Below are positions 36,001 to 48,489 of a stretch of DNA of 64,000 bases, in pieces. The first letter of the stretch is position 1. Every line of letters starts with the position of its first letter. A program made the translations under genes and the position numbers. The notes beneath the pieces were generated by a model. That model ran no database searches. It had not been told where the DNA came from and was given only the letters and a program-made list of their open reading frames with translations. Origin of the DNA: Calliphora vicina (taxonomy: Eukaryota > Arthropoda > Insecta > Diptera > Calliphoridae); NCBI RefSeq assembly GCF_958450345.1, contig NC_088783.1:59062395-59126394 (forward strand), read 5' to 3'.

Positions 36001-38990
36001 TATTAATCTACGTTTAAATCACAAAGATATCTTATGTTTTCTTAAAGCTATAAATTATTTAGTAAATTTTTGATAAAATAAAAATAATAAATATTAATTA
36101 TACGCCTTCATAGTTAAAATTGCTAAAATTGTATTTCATAGAGTTTTAAAAAAATAACTAAAACCGAATTTAGCTTATTTAATTTACTAACAAATTTGGT
36201 AACAAGTTGGTTCCAGCCATAAATTAAAAAAGTGTATAAATTCGTATAAACATTTCAAAATCTTGAAGCCCGAATTTGTACAAAAAAATTCTTCAAAACT
36301 AAACTTTATTTTATATAATTTATCAACAAATTTTCGGCAAAAAATTTTGAAATGTTGTAAACGCATATTCGTAAAAATTTTAATTTATAAAAAATTTTTG
36401 AAACCCAAATTTGTAACACATCTTTTTGGATAACATATAGAATTCGCAAAATAAAACAGCTTTAAATATTTTCGTAAAATTTATTAACATGTAAGCTACT
36501 TAAATATATTGTCGAAACAATGAACAATTATTTGTAATGAAAAGTGGATTTGTGACCTATTTTTGTATTATTAAATAAAGGATTTTTGGAAAATTATATA
36601 AAACCATAATTTAAGTAACAACATAGCTAATTAATAACTTTTATTTCAATTAAATATGTTAACTTCTGCAAAAGTTATAAAATATTTAGTAAAATATAGC
36701 AAAAATTAAAATAATTAATATTAATCATACGTCTTCTTAATAAAATTTTTCAAATTTCTAAAATGACTTTTATACGCAAGTAACAGAGAAATGAATAAAA
36801 ACCGTAATTAGCTGGATTGTACCAATTGTATTTTATATAATTAAGCTAACAAAAATATTAAAAATCTATAAATAATTTTTGATATTTTTAAATTTCTCTA
36901 GGAAAATTTAAACAGAAACAAATTTTTCAGTATAAAATTAATCTTAATAATAAGCTAAGGTTATTTATTACTTTTATTATTTATTTGTTTTTTTTTTTCC
37001 AAAACTTTTACTTTTCAAATCTAGCTTACAAAATCTTTACTCTGTGTTACAAACGCCTTAATTGCTGTCACATTTACATGTTTAGTTTTTTGCATCCCTC
37101 CACAAAAGATCTAACAATTTAAATACAGTGTCACTGTGTCAATAAGATTTTTATAGTTTAACAACACCTTTTTTCTAGTTTTTTTTTTAACATAGTGTTC
37201 CACATTTTTCCTAGAATTCAGTAAATAATAAAGAGAAGAAAAAAATACGCTACATTAAAAATGCTCATAAATTAAATTGAAAACAAATGAAGACCAAGTA
37301 AATAAACTAAACCAAACTCACAGACAACACCAACTAAAAACAAACGAGTACTTGCAATAATAATGAAAAAAGCCCTTTCATACCTTAAAACAGCAACAAA
37401 TCTAATCTTAAAATCTCCATACAAAAAACGCCTACAGTTAACACACGCTCACTCATTTCACAAAGCTAGTTTGTCAGTCCGTCCTGCAGTCAGTCAATCT
37501 CTTAGTCCCTTTGCTAGTTAGGCAGCCATTCCAGTCAGTCAGTCATGTAACTAGACCAGGTTGTTGTTATTGTTGCTGTTTAGTCGGATTACAAGGAAAT
37601 AAAGGGAAATTTTAGTTTTTCAGGAAAAACAAGATAAACCAAACAAAACCCCAGCTAAAAACATCACATCACACGTACATAAAGAAATTTATGTGGTAAA
37701 TTGTTACAGTCTCACTCGTTGTTGTTGCAAGATGTTCATTGAATGTCGTCGTTGTTGTAGTAGTTGTATTAATGTGTATGTGTGTCTATATCCTGCTGAC
37801 AATAAACAAAATTAAAGTGTCATGTTGCGAAAATAGAACAAACATAATAATTCTGAATAAATTACTGGCACATGATTAAAATTTGTTTCGAGAGTTTATT
37901 TTGGTCATACAATTGCTGGGAATTGCAAATTACCTAAAGATTGTTGAACATTGAAATACTAATAATTTTCTATTTTTGAAAGGATATAAATAGTCACAGT
38001 ACTTCACATAAATAGCAATCAATTGATTGCTAGATAGATTGACTCCCACAATATTTAATGAAAGTTTAAGCTAATAAATAGAGTTTAAAAATATTTAAAT
38101 TTTTAATTTTTTAGTTATATGACTTTATTGGCAAAACTATAAATATTTATAAGTTACAGTAAAACCGAAATTCAATCAGAGTCTTAGCTAATAAACTACA
38201 TTTAAATCATTTAAATATCTAAATATTTGTAAAAGCTATAAATTATTTAGTAAAAGATAACCAAAGTTAACATAATTAATATTAATCATACGCCTTAAGA
38301 AAAAATCAAAAAAAAATTATTTTATATATTTCTGATTGATTTAATTAAATTCTAAGCTAATAAATTATATTTCAAAATATTAAATATCTCTATATTTTAT
38401 AAATCTATAAATAATTTTCTATAAAATAATAATAATGAAATTTAATCTTAAGATTTCATAGAAAAAATTACATGTATTTAAAAGTTACTTTAAAACTGAA
38501 ATTCAATCATAGTCTTTGCTAATAATCTACATATAAACCATTTAAATATCTAAATATTTGTAGAAGCTATAAATTATTTAGTAAAGGTTCCCAAAATCAA
38601 CATAATTAATATTAATCATACGCCTTCATAAGAAAATATTAAAAATTTTATATTTTATATGTTTTTGATTGATTTAATCAAATTATAAGCTACTAAAAAT
38701 ATTAAATATCTTTATATTTTATAAATCTATAAATTATTTTCTAAAAAATTAATTTAATGCAATTTAATCTTTAAGACTTCATAGATAAAATTACAAGTAT
38801 GTATTTAAAGGTTAACTTACAGTAAAACCGAAATTCAATCATAGCCTTAGCTAATAATCTGCATATAAATCATTTAAATATCCAAATATTTGTAAAAGCT
38901 ATAAATAATTGAGTAAAAGATACCCAAAATTAACATAATTAATATTAATCATACGTCTTGGTAAGAAAAAATTAATAGCAAATTATTTTA
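27000..38990. repeat. Field of degenerate ~330-bp units carrying the motif ATTAATATTAATCATACGCC
   Basis: About 17 copies of the motif or close variants occur. On + : 27007, 27251, 28137, 28314, 28781, 31194, 32894, 35740, 36087, 36714, 38275, 38605, 38938. On - : 29819-29838, 30192-30212, 34034-34052, 34386-34405. A second box, AAAACCGAAATT, lies 105 or 114 bases upstream in many copies (28032, 28676, 31089, 35635, 35973, 36600, 38161, 38492, 38824). The last three units are in tandem with spacings of 330-333. The DNA between the boxes is AT-rich and diverged. Copies on both strands rule out one simple array. Confidence 0.8.
31470..32690. repeat. Tandem array of alternating palindromes, ~30-bp unit
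   Basis: The unit is approximately AAAGTTATCGATAACTTT (a perfect 18-base palindrome) followed by TCTATAGAAAAATA (with TTCTATAGAA, also palindromic). About 40 units are present, of which about 20 keep an exact TATCGATA. The unit becomes irregular after 32440. TATCGATA is the known DRE core bound by DREF, and CGATA is the BEAF-32 core in Drosophila. Confidence 0.85.
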
Positions 38991-39286
38991 TATAGCAATA
39001 AAACTCAAAATTTGCTTTTTAAAAGTTAGTTCCAGCAAAGAAAGTGCTAATGCTTGTATACTATAAAAATCTAAGAGGATCTCCCATATAAAAATATTTA
39101 AAAATAAACTTTAAAATTAGTTGATAATATCCGAAATAAGTTTTTTTTGATTACTAACAAATTCAATTTACAAAATTAATTGTTGCAAAAAATTTAAAAA
39201 GTTCTTAACTTAAAAGATAAATTCTAAATATGTTAATGATATAAACAAATTATAGGTTCTATTTCCAGCAAAAAAGTCTTTAAATA

Positions 39287-40480
39287 TTGGGTGTATGACT
39301 TAAAAATGCTGTATTTTTTAAAACTTTTACCGTTTATTTTGAAATATTTGTATAAGATAAATTTATTCCAAGTATTGGCCATTATTAGCTATAATCTTTT
39401 CCCATATTTCTGGCAACATATGGATTCCAAGCCAAAATAACTGCTCATTTTCTGAGACCTAGAATGAATCAATCCAACTTCGGATACTCTGTTGTAAGGT
39501 GAACCGTATCCCAGAGAGAGCGTTCTGCATCGATCGAAACAAATAGTAGTCGGATGGGGAAAGGTATTGACTATATGGCGGGTGAGGCAAAACTTCCCAA
39601 CCAATTCCTTCTAAAAACTTTTTAACAGGTATTGATTGCATAATGTGGCCGAGAGTTGTCATGATGGCATATTACGGTTTCATGTCTGGCCGCATATTCT
39701 GGGCGTATTCGGCAAATTGCTCGTTTCAAAAGTTCGGTACAGGTTCCCTGTGATGGTCTGGCCATATTTCAGCAACTCATAATAAATAGGATCCTTTTAC
39801 TCCCATCAACTACAGAGCATTACCTTAGCGCCATGGATTTTTGGCTTTGGTGACGATTCGACTGTTTGGCCTGGCTTCACATAAGATCTCTTTTTCTTGG
39901 CAAGTAATGATTCGGTACAAAAATGATTTTCTTTTGTAGCTTTCAAACATTATTTCGGACATGCAAAATCGTCTTTCAAGGTTTTTAGGCTTCAATTCGT
40001 ATGGTACAGAATTTCCTTGCTTTTGGATGAATCCTGATGCTCACAAACATTTTGAAATTGATGCTTTAGTAGCTCCTAATGATTTTGTTGAGTTTGACAA
40101 CAATCCCCATGGGGTAATGACTCCAATTCTTGCTCTTCGAACTTTTTTGGCTGTTCTGGGCGACCTTTGTCTTCCGTGTCAAAATCACCACTTCTGGAAA
40201 GCACAAACCATTCCTCGCACTTTGAAACCGATAAAACACATTCACCATAAGCTTTGGTGAGCAATCGGAATGCTTCAGCGTCACTTTTTTCAAAGTAAAG
40301 AAATAAAGCAAAACTTCCCGCATATGACGCTTTTTTGCCACAAAATTCGACATTTTGGAAGCAAAAATCTTTGTTGTTTACACTATAATGTTCAATAACT
40401 AAATGAGAATAAATGACAGATATGTACCTTTCAAAATAACAGATAAATTATTAAAAAACAAAAACCGCGATCAAAATATG
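39287..40480 (-). mobile_element. Mariner copy 2, nearly full length
   Basis: A TA dinucleotide precedes the terminal repeat TTGGGTGTATGACTTAAAAA at 39287. The minus strand encodes, in pieces, the N-terminus (MSNFVAKKRHMREVLLYFF at 40353), SGDFDTEDKGRPEQPKKFEE, DCCQTQQ, and the C-terminal LPHPPYSQYLSPSDYYLF with the third Asp of the mariner DD34D triad, then RSMQNALSG. Frameshifts and stops inactivate it. The right terminus is abnormal (see findings). Confidence 0.88.
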
Positions 40481-40489
40481 GGTGTATGA

Positions 40490-42484
40490 ATTACAAAAGC
40501 TTTAGAATAAGCTTTTTTCAATAAATCTGTTATATAATGAAAGCTTCTAATAAATATGATAATTAAGCTTTTTGATTTACATCTTATTTTAGAACAATAA
40601 TTTTATTCATCAAAATCAATGAAATAATTAAAAGTTATAAACAATTGAGCTCAAGTCTTTGTCAAATAAAAGCTTTGTTCCACAAAGTCAATTCAATAAT
40701 GCTCTCAATAAATGAAAAAAAATTTGATAATTTTTCCCTATCAAATAGTAAATAGTTAAACAATTTCAATATTTATTAAGCATATTTCGGAGAAAAATAA
40801 AAGAAATATATCCTTAAAAACACTCAGCAGTTTGAAAAAAAAGTTGAAATCAATGAGCCATGCATGAAATTGAAAATTACATGTGAAACCAATAAATTAG
40901 CAACATGTGGCAGGGTATAAAAATAAAAATAAAAAAAAATAAACCAAGTAACCTATAGAAATATCGAACTCAAAGCAACAAGTAAGTAAATATGTATGTA
41001 GAAAAGTGTAGTAAAGTAAACTAAACTAGCAGGCGACCCATATTTTTTTAATGTTTGTACTCAGTTGAACCAAAGGCAAACAACAGCTAAATGGAAACCT
41101 CCTCACTGATGTATTGAATATCAGTTAATAAAATGAATGAATAAAAATAAACAAAGTTTAAAGCAACAAACTTGATATCATCCACTGGTTTTTGTGTTTT
41201 TTTTTCTTTACATTTTATTGTAATCCAAAGTTGTTTGATGTTGAGGCTGTTTTTTATCTTTAAATATTTATCTCTATGGCTGGCTATAGTTAACTACTAC
41301 GACTAACTAAACTAAGTAAAGGCATTCAATAAGCAAATAACACAAGCCAATGTTATAAGAAAAAATTGACTAAAGCTGCCTTTTATTATTGTACAAAAAC
41401 AAGGCAACAGGCAAATATTGGAAAAAATAAAAAAACTCGAGCAACTAACTCTACAACAGTCAACTGTTTAAATAATAATAATAGCAGCAGTTAAGTCCGT
41501 CTGGCTGTCCTTCCACCTCGTTTACTTAATTCAATTGCTGGCAATAAGACTTTATTTTGTTGTTATTTTAGCTTATAAACCTACATACTAAAAATATTTT
41601 CCACGTTTTCGTTGTTATTGTTGCTTGAGTAAATATTAAGTGAATGAATGAAGTAGAATTTATAAACAAAAAACAGCTCCAGTAGTTGACAAGTTGTTGC
41701 ACATCCCATGGTTACTACTAACTACTACTGCTACTACTACTAACCAATATTTTTAGCACTACTGCCTCAATTTCTACTTCCATGTACAATGTGCTACATT
41801 TTATTATATTCTTAAACATACTGGTTTTTACATTTAGTTTTTTTTTGTTTGTTTGTTCATTCCTGCCAAAATCCATACACGTTTTACGCACATTTATTTA
41901 TTTATATGGAGGCTGACAAGACAAAGTCATTTGTCAAATATAAACTAGTAGTAAGAAAAAAAACTTATTTAACATCTTCAACATATTTTTCCACATAAGG
42001 CCTGAAAACAGATCACAACACATTTATTTTTATTCGTACTTGTTTGGGTTTTTTGTGTTGCAAAGCCAGCAAATCAATATTGAAATCATGAATGAATGAA
42101 ATAATACTTTTGCGTCTTATCTAGGTCTCTAGGTTTTATAATGCCAAATGTCCTTGAGACAGGCTACATATTTATTTATTCCATCTCTTTTTTGGTCATT
42201 ACGTTTATTCTGGCTTCCTAGGAAAAGGTTTATACTGAAAAGTATTTAATAAGAATGGTTGAAAAATTAACTTTTGAAAGTTTAGTCAAATGAAAATGAG
42301 GATTATTGTAAGGTTTGGTTTTATTGAAATTTAAGATTTTTAAATGAGTTTTAAATACATATGTGAAAGAGCTTTAAATGGAAAGCTTCTAAGATTTATA
42401 TTTTAAAAGTGGTTTCCTTTTCTACGAAAACAAATATAACAAAATTTAGCTACAAACATTATCGCTAAAGGAAATACTTATGTG
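40490..42484. other. AT-rich non-coding DNA
   Basis: Mostly A/T runs, with short triplet repeats (ACTACTACTGCTACTACTACT region near 41710-41745). No exon is supported. Confidence 0.55.
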
Positions 42485-42645
42485 TCGATTATGGATGGCA
42501 ACCGAACTTCAGTTGCGTTGCCAGAGGGCAACCACAAATTTCTGGTTGCCATTTGGCAACAAAAAACGATGCTGCCAGTTGCCATCTGTAATACCATTTA
42601 GGCAACTGACAACGCAACTGAAGTTAGGTTGCCATCCATAATCGA
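42485..42645. mobile_element. MITE with long terminal inverted repeats, 161 bp
   Basis: The left arm begins TCGATTATGGATGGCAAC and continues ...TTCAGTTGCGTTG. The right arm is its inverse, with few mismatches over about 40 bases, ending CCATAATCGA. Further GGTTGCCA/TGGCAACC pairs lie inside, so the whole can fold on itself. The flanks show no clear target duplication beyond a possible internal TA. Confidence 0.75.
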
Positions 42646-43011
42646 TCCATTAATTAAGCCTGGTAAAAAATTTGTAATTTCAAAGAATTTTGTATTTAAC
42701 AATTAAATTTTAAAAAAAGCTACACTTAAACTGTAGAGGGACTTCAAACTGTTTAGCGATATTCATTCCCTACCAAAATTAAAAATTACTTAAATATAAG
42801 ATAACGTCTTTTCGATTTTTCCCATATTTCATCAATGTGAAATTCTAGGTCCAAATTCCCAGTTCAGTAAATCGAGTTGTTTCAGAAACAAGTGATTTTC
42901 AATAAAATATTGGGTGTATGACTTAAAAATGCGGGATTTTTTCAAATTTTTAGCTGTTTTGAAACATTTGTACAATATAAATTTAATCAAAGTATTGGCA
43001 ATGATTAACTA

Positions 43012-43334
43012 CTAGTTGATCGCCCCGGCTTCGCCCGGTAGAATTTACTAATGTTAGTTCTTCAAGTTTCTCCAACACACGCACGCCAGCCTGTTCTTAT
43101 TTATTTGCAAATAAAATCTAAAATTGCACTGCATATTTTAGGGAGCTTTTTTATAACAGTTGACTGGACTCACAAAAAAAATTTCCGAGTTTTACCCGGA
43201 ATTTTTGATTTTTTTTTCTTTACAAACCATCTAAAAATTTCGAATCGAATAAAAAAAAAATCAGCCAAATCGCTCCAGCCGTTCTCACGTGATGACATTA
43301 CATACATGGACCATTTCATTTTTATATATATAGA
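43012..43334 (-). mobile_element. Non-autonomous Helitron, 323 bp, nested in mariner 3
   Basis: On the minus strand it begins TCTATATATATAAAAATGAA and ends CCGGGCGAAGCCGGGGCG...CTAG. It sits exactly between A (43011) and T (43335). The flanking mariner sequence rejoins without gain or loss compared with copies 1 and 2. Confidence 0.9.
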
Positions 43335-43849
43335 TGATTATTTCCCATCTTTCTGGCAACATATGGATTCTGAAGTATCCCAGAGAGAGCGTATTGCATC
43401 GATCGAAACAAATAATAGTCTGGACTATAAAGCGGGTGAGACAAAACCACTTCATGCTAAATACTTTTTGAAAGGTATTGCAACAGGTGGCTGAGCCTTG
43501 TCATGATAGAATATTACGGTTTCATTGCTGACCGCATATTCTGGGCGTTTTTTTGGCGAATGCTCGCTTCAAAAGAATCAGTTGCGTTCGGTACAGGTTC
43601 CCTGTGATGGTCTGGTCAAATTTTTAGCTGCTCATAATATATAGGACCCTTTTGCTCCCACCAAATACAGAGCATTACCTTAACGCCATGGATATTTGGC
43701 TTTGGTGTCGATTCGGCAGGTTGGCCGGGATTCACAAACGATCTCTTACGCTTTGGGTTGGGTTGGAAATGATTCGTGGCAAAAATTTTATTTTTTTATA
43801 GTGTTCAAGCATTATTTCACACATACAAAATCGTCTCTCCGCATGTTTT

Positions 43850-44530
43850 GAATAGGAGAAAACACTAAAATATTACTATGTGGAAGTATTTAGAGCTTAT
43901 TACAACATTTTAATGACAATAATAATAGTTTAAACTACTGTATTTTATTTTTTAATTTTATTGGTAGGCTAAGATTGCGGTTAAGACTAATCTTCCAATT
44001 AGCATGTACATAGTTTGAAATGAATTTTACTCTGATTGTTTATTTGCTATTATCAAATTGTTTATTGAAACTGAATGTATATTTTCTATTCATTTTTTTA
44101 GTTCTTGTATACATATATTAACAGAATATATATTGTATTATTATAAGAGAAAAATCTGTCACATACGGTATGTCACGTACGATATTAAATTTTATTTATT
44201 ATAAAATCATCGAAAGATTGTTTTTATTTAAATATGATGATTTTTAAGGAAAAATATTTGGTTTAGTGTATGAAATTAAAAGAAAACATAACGCCTCTCA
44301 TGATTCGCAATTATTCGGATATTTCTACGTTTTATGTCACGAACGATATACACTTATTTTCCTCCATATTTTGGACAACAATGTTTCGAAAGAATTTATT
44401 ATTTTTTTTAAATATAGTAACCTCTGAATGGAACATAAACACCAAATTATTTTTCAGATACTATTATTTTTGCAAAATGTATTCCACTTTATAGGCGTAC
44501 AAATGTCACGTACGATGATATGGAATTGCC
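43850..44530. other. Unclassified insert in mariner 3 with three TGTCACGTACGAT motifs
   Basis: The motif or a one-base variant stands at 44171, 44335 (TGTCACGAACGAT) and 44504, with spacings of 164 and 169. The rest is AT-rich. No terminal repeats were found, so the origin is unknown. Confidence 0.5.
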
Positions 44531-44704
44531 CGTATGACGATTCGTTGGTACAAAATTCGACATTTTCGAAGCAAAAAAAATAAGTTATTTACACTATAAT
44601 GTTCAATAACTAAGTGAGAATAAATTATAGATATTTACCCTTCAAAATGACATATAAGTTATTAAAAACAAAAACCGTGTACATATTTTTAGTCATACAC
44701 CCAA

Positions 44705-47700
44705 TGTGATCATAATATGTTTGCACTACTATCATAAATCTTATCATAATATGTTGCTCTTGGATTATGTTTAAAACAGTAAGGTTTTTTCTCTGTGTAC
44801 AAGGTCCAAAATTTTTATCTGTAATCCAAAAATCAAATTCTAAAAATTTTATAAAAGATTTTATTTTAAGTTTCGAGTCATGGGTCAAGGTAGGAAATTA
44901 AATGTTGAAAAAAAGTTCAATTAAAAATTGATTTTTTATTCCATTTACCCATAATGTTTAAATATAAAATAGTAACATTTTCTGGCATCGATAAACCAAT
45001 ATAAAATTTTATATTTTCCAAATTTTTTTTTTAACGAAATTTAAAAAAATTGTTTTCGATTCCAAAAATGTCATTTATTTTACCTACTTTGGGATAGTGT
45101 ACCTACTTTTGGTTAGGATTTTGAAAAAGAAAATAGTTTTTGGTGACAAATTTGTTAAAATCGAAATTTTTGGTATTGAAAATTAACAAAATGGGTCCAT
45201 ATATTGCTATGACTACCTCAATTTCTGGAAATATTTTTGAACATATCTCGGAAACAACAATATGTACATCTAAGGAAATTTCAGAGCTTTCGAAAGCAAT
45301 TAAGCTTTTTCAAAAATTTTTACTTGTTTAATATGTTTTCAATAAGCTCATCAAATTTAAAAAAGTTTATATCTTTCAATTTTTTTATGGATCTCTCTTT
45401 GCTAAACAAAACTTTTAAAAATGTAGAAATTTTAAAAGTAACAAACTTTATTAAAAATTACTTTTTAACTTTTTTTAAAAACGACAATTTTTCCTATAAA
45501 AAATTTGTTTTAAAAGTTTGAATAACTAAAAATTTACTAGTTTGAATTAGTTTTTTTGTTTGTTTTTTCTTGTAAAAATAAAAGTGTCTCCGTCCATTCA
45601 TTCATGTTAGCACCCCATAATGGTTTTTGTATGGAAGTTTGAGTGTTTGGAAGAGTATGTTTACAGTTGTGTGGGTATTATTATTAGTTTCCATGTAGCA
45701 GTGTCGTCGTCGATGTCGTTGTAACATCAAACTGTTGAAATGATTAATCGATTTGTTCCTGTGTATTCAATATTTTTGTAAGATTTCATCTAGTTTTGTA
45801 TTTATTTTTTCCATTTTTATTTAATGTATTTTGTCGATTTCATGTTGGGCAAATAAAACGCGTTTTAATGTCAACAATTGCTGAAATAAAAAATAAAATA
45901 GAAAACTAAATAGAGTCAGTTGTCGTTTTATTTGTACAATTTGAGTTGACTTTGTCTATTGGCGATATTTGAGTAGATTTTTATTTTACTTTGTATGTTT
46001 GTATATTTATTCAACATACATATCGTCTCCTTAAATGCAAAAGGAAGTAACAATCAAAAAATTCAAAATTGAGTTTTTAATGGATATTGATACAGCGCAT
46101 CATATTTGTAATCAAAACACTGTAAATTTTATTATGTTTTTTGTCTCTCTGGTAAAATTTTCAAAAGTTTTGATAGGCCCTTTTGCATTTTAGGTGGCGA
46201 TATATACAATACAATATATACATAGTTATTGTTTATTTTCCTATTTATTTGTAATTCATAGATTGCCATCGATTTTTATTTTATTTTCCTTAAATGTGTG
46301 TATATGAGTGGTTGTAATATTGTATTTGATTTAATGATGGTAGAAAACTGGTGATGATGATGTTGTTAATGTTGATATTGACAACGTTGATGATGATGAT
46401 GGTGATTATTATAGACTTGTGCTAAACTTTGTTTTTTTCCTTTTTTTATTTATCATTATTAATGGTTGACATTCAAATCTTGGCTTCAAGAGTCAATACA
46501 CGTCACATTGTCCATACATACTTACTTGCTAACTTATGTATGTAATTGGTAAAATGAATGATGGCTGGAATGAATGAGTGAGTGAGTGTCTGAATGTGGT
46601 CCTCAAATTGAAATTAGATGTTTATTTACTATTTTAAGTATGTATGTTAACATATGCACTATATTGTATAGAAAACGTTTTTTTTAGATAAAAAAAGAAA
46701 CAAAAATAAATAAATATACACATAAAGAAGAATCTTTTTAACAGCAGGGATTTCGTTATTTGTGGAGTGTGCTTTAAGGAAAGAGCAGAATAAGGACTGT
46801 GGGCGCTAACGAAACAACTTTCTAATAAGTTTAGCAAATAAAAGCAAAAGTTATTAAGATATCTAGGTGGTATTAGCTAGAAAATGAGCTGTAATTGTAA
46901 GGAAATGAATTCGATTTTTAAAGAAAGTAACTTAAAGTTTAGGAAAATCATTAAATTGGGTAAAAAAAAATTAGGGGAGTTATGCAATATTAAAATTTTA
47001 TTTAATATTCAAACTTTTTATGGAATATTGAAGAAAATTCGTATGATTTGTTAGTATTTTTGTAGATTACACTCTTTACCAAAGTAACAAACTTCATTTT
47101 AAAATCTACAAAGAATATTTTTTGGATCCTTATGTAGATTGAAGTCAAATCTCTAAAGCCCTCAGGGAACACTAAAAACATTAAATCAATTTTTTCAAAA
47201 AAAAAAAATAAAACAAAATTCCACAAAGACCTATTTTTTTAGAATTTTATTTATTTTTAGAGAATTTTGTACAAAAGTTAAAAAAATTTATTTTTGTTTA
47301 AATAATTTTTTTAAAAACAAATTTGAATTTTTTTATTATTATTAAAATTACGTTTTTTAAAAAAAAAATTTATTTTTAAAAATTTGAGACTTTTTCACAA
47401 ACAATTATCTGTTTTTTGTACAAAAGTTAAAAAAAATATATTTTTATTTAAATTGTATTTTTTTTTTAAAAATAGCTTTTTAAAAAAAAAATTTTAATTT
47501 TTCAAAATAATTTTTTTTTTAAAAAAATTTCGAAATAATTTTATTTTTCAAAATAATTTTTTTTTTTTTAAATTAGATTTTTTTATATTTTTCAAAATAC
47601 ATATGTATGTATAAGAATTGTTCACAAAACCTATTTTTTGTACAAAAGATATATATTTTTGTTTAAATAATTTTTTTTATAAAGCTTTTCATAAAAAAAT

Positions 47701-48274
47701 TCAATTGGTTTTTTATTTTTAAAGATGGTTTTGCAAAATAAACTTTTTCTTAAGAAATCCTTTTCTCAAATAAGTTTTTCACGAAAAAAGAAATGCGTTT
47801 TAAATAATTTTTTTTTAATTAATTTATATATCTTCCATGAAAAAAAGAATTTTCTCCACAAACCTAAAAAACATTTTCTTACGAAAACCCTTTTCGGAAA
47901 AAAAAATTATAAAAAAGTTCCAAATAAAAAAACAATTTTCAAACAACAGCTATTTCATAAGAAAACTTTCTCAGAGACTTTTTCAATAAGCTCAACAACT
48001 TCCACAAAGTAATTTTTCTTTTCCAATAAAAATTATTTCTATTTTAAACAAACTTTTTCTCCAAAAAAAACCAAGGAAGGCTTTTTCACACAAAATCTTA
48101 AAAAAATGCAATACAATTAAAATAGGTTTTTCTTAAGCAAAAGCTTTTTTATTTAGCTTTTTTTCTGGAAGATAGCTTTTTCACTAAAACAATTTTTTTA
48201 AATAAGCTTTCTTAAAAAATCTCACAGAAATATTTTCACAAAAAATATTCTCAATAAAATATTAAAAAAAAAGG
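44705..48274. other. AT-rich non-coding DNA
   Basis: Contains poly-A/T tracts (47220-48270 is extreme, with AAGCTTTTT blocks) and GATGATGATG-type microsatellite near 46345-46410. No supported exon. Confidence 0.55.
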
Positions 48275-48350
48275 TTTTTTTGGAGGGTTTATCTCAAAGA
48301 ACTTGATACTTTCCAAATAATTGACTACAATGTGCTAATATGAGAGAAAA
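48275..48350. repeat. 75-bp direct repeat, copy 1
   Basis: GTTTATCTCAAAGAACTTGA...TTTCCAAATAATTGAC...ACAATGTGC matches 49910-49985 with few differences. The family is unknown. Confidence 0.7.
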
Positions 48351-48361
48351 TAACTATCTAA

Positions 48362-48489
48362 CCCCCAGTAACATGAAGTCTGGTCATGTGTTAACTAATA
48401 GTTAAACTGACAGTTTTCATACAAAAATTATTTTTAACCGACAGTATAACTATTAGTTAAGACATAACCAGGCTTCGTGTTAATGGGGG
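48362..48489. mobile_element. Harbinger/Tourist-like MITE, 128 bp
   Basis: The flanking TAA (48359-48361 and 48490-48492) is the 3-base duplication typical of PIF/Harbinger. Inside, arms of about 54 bases are inverted with about 85% identity by eye, starting CCCCCAGTAACATGAAG and ending in ...AATGGGGG. The 20-base centre is unpaired. Confidence 0.75.

Larger units (their letters stand above)
42910..44704 (-). mobile_element. Mariner copy 3 with a nested Helitron and an internal replacement
   Basis: Terminal repeats TTGGGTGTATGACTTAAAAA (42910) and ...AGTCATACACCCAA (ending 44704) pair well. Mariner homology is at 42910-43011, 43335-43850 and 44530-44704. A Helitron occupies 43012-43334. The segment from about 43850 to 44530 replaces transposase N-terminal sequence and is unrelated to mariner. 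Not coding-competent. Confidence 0.85.

Noticed and set aside
37440..37560. GC-richer CAGTCAGTC stretch as an exon
   Set aside because: It is a simple-sequence tract without a sustained frame or splice signals.
43051..43494. 147-codon + strand frame
   Set aside because: It crosses the Helitron-mariner junction on the strand opposite to the mariner transposase.
47725..48012. 95-codon Lys/Phe-rich + strand frame
   Set aside because: It is a product of A/T homopolymers, with no motif, splice signal or composition change.
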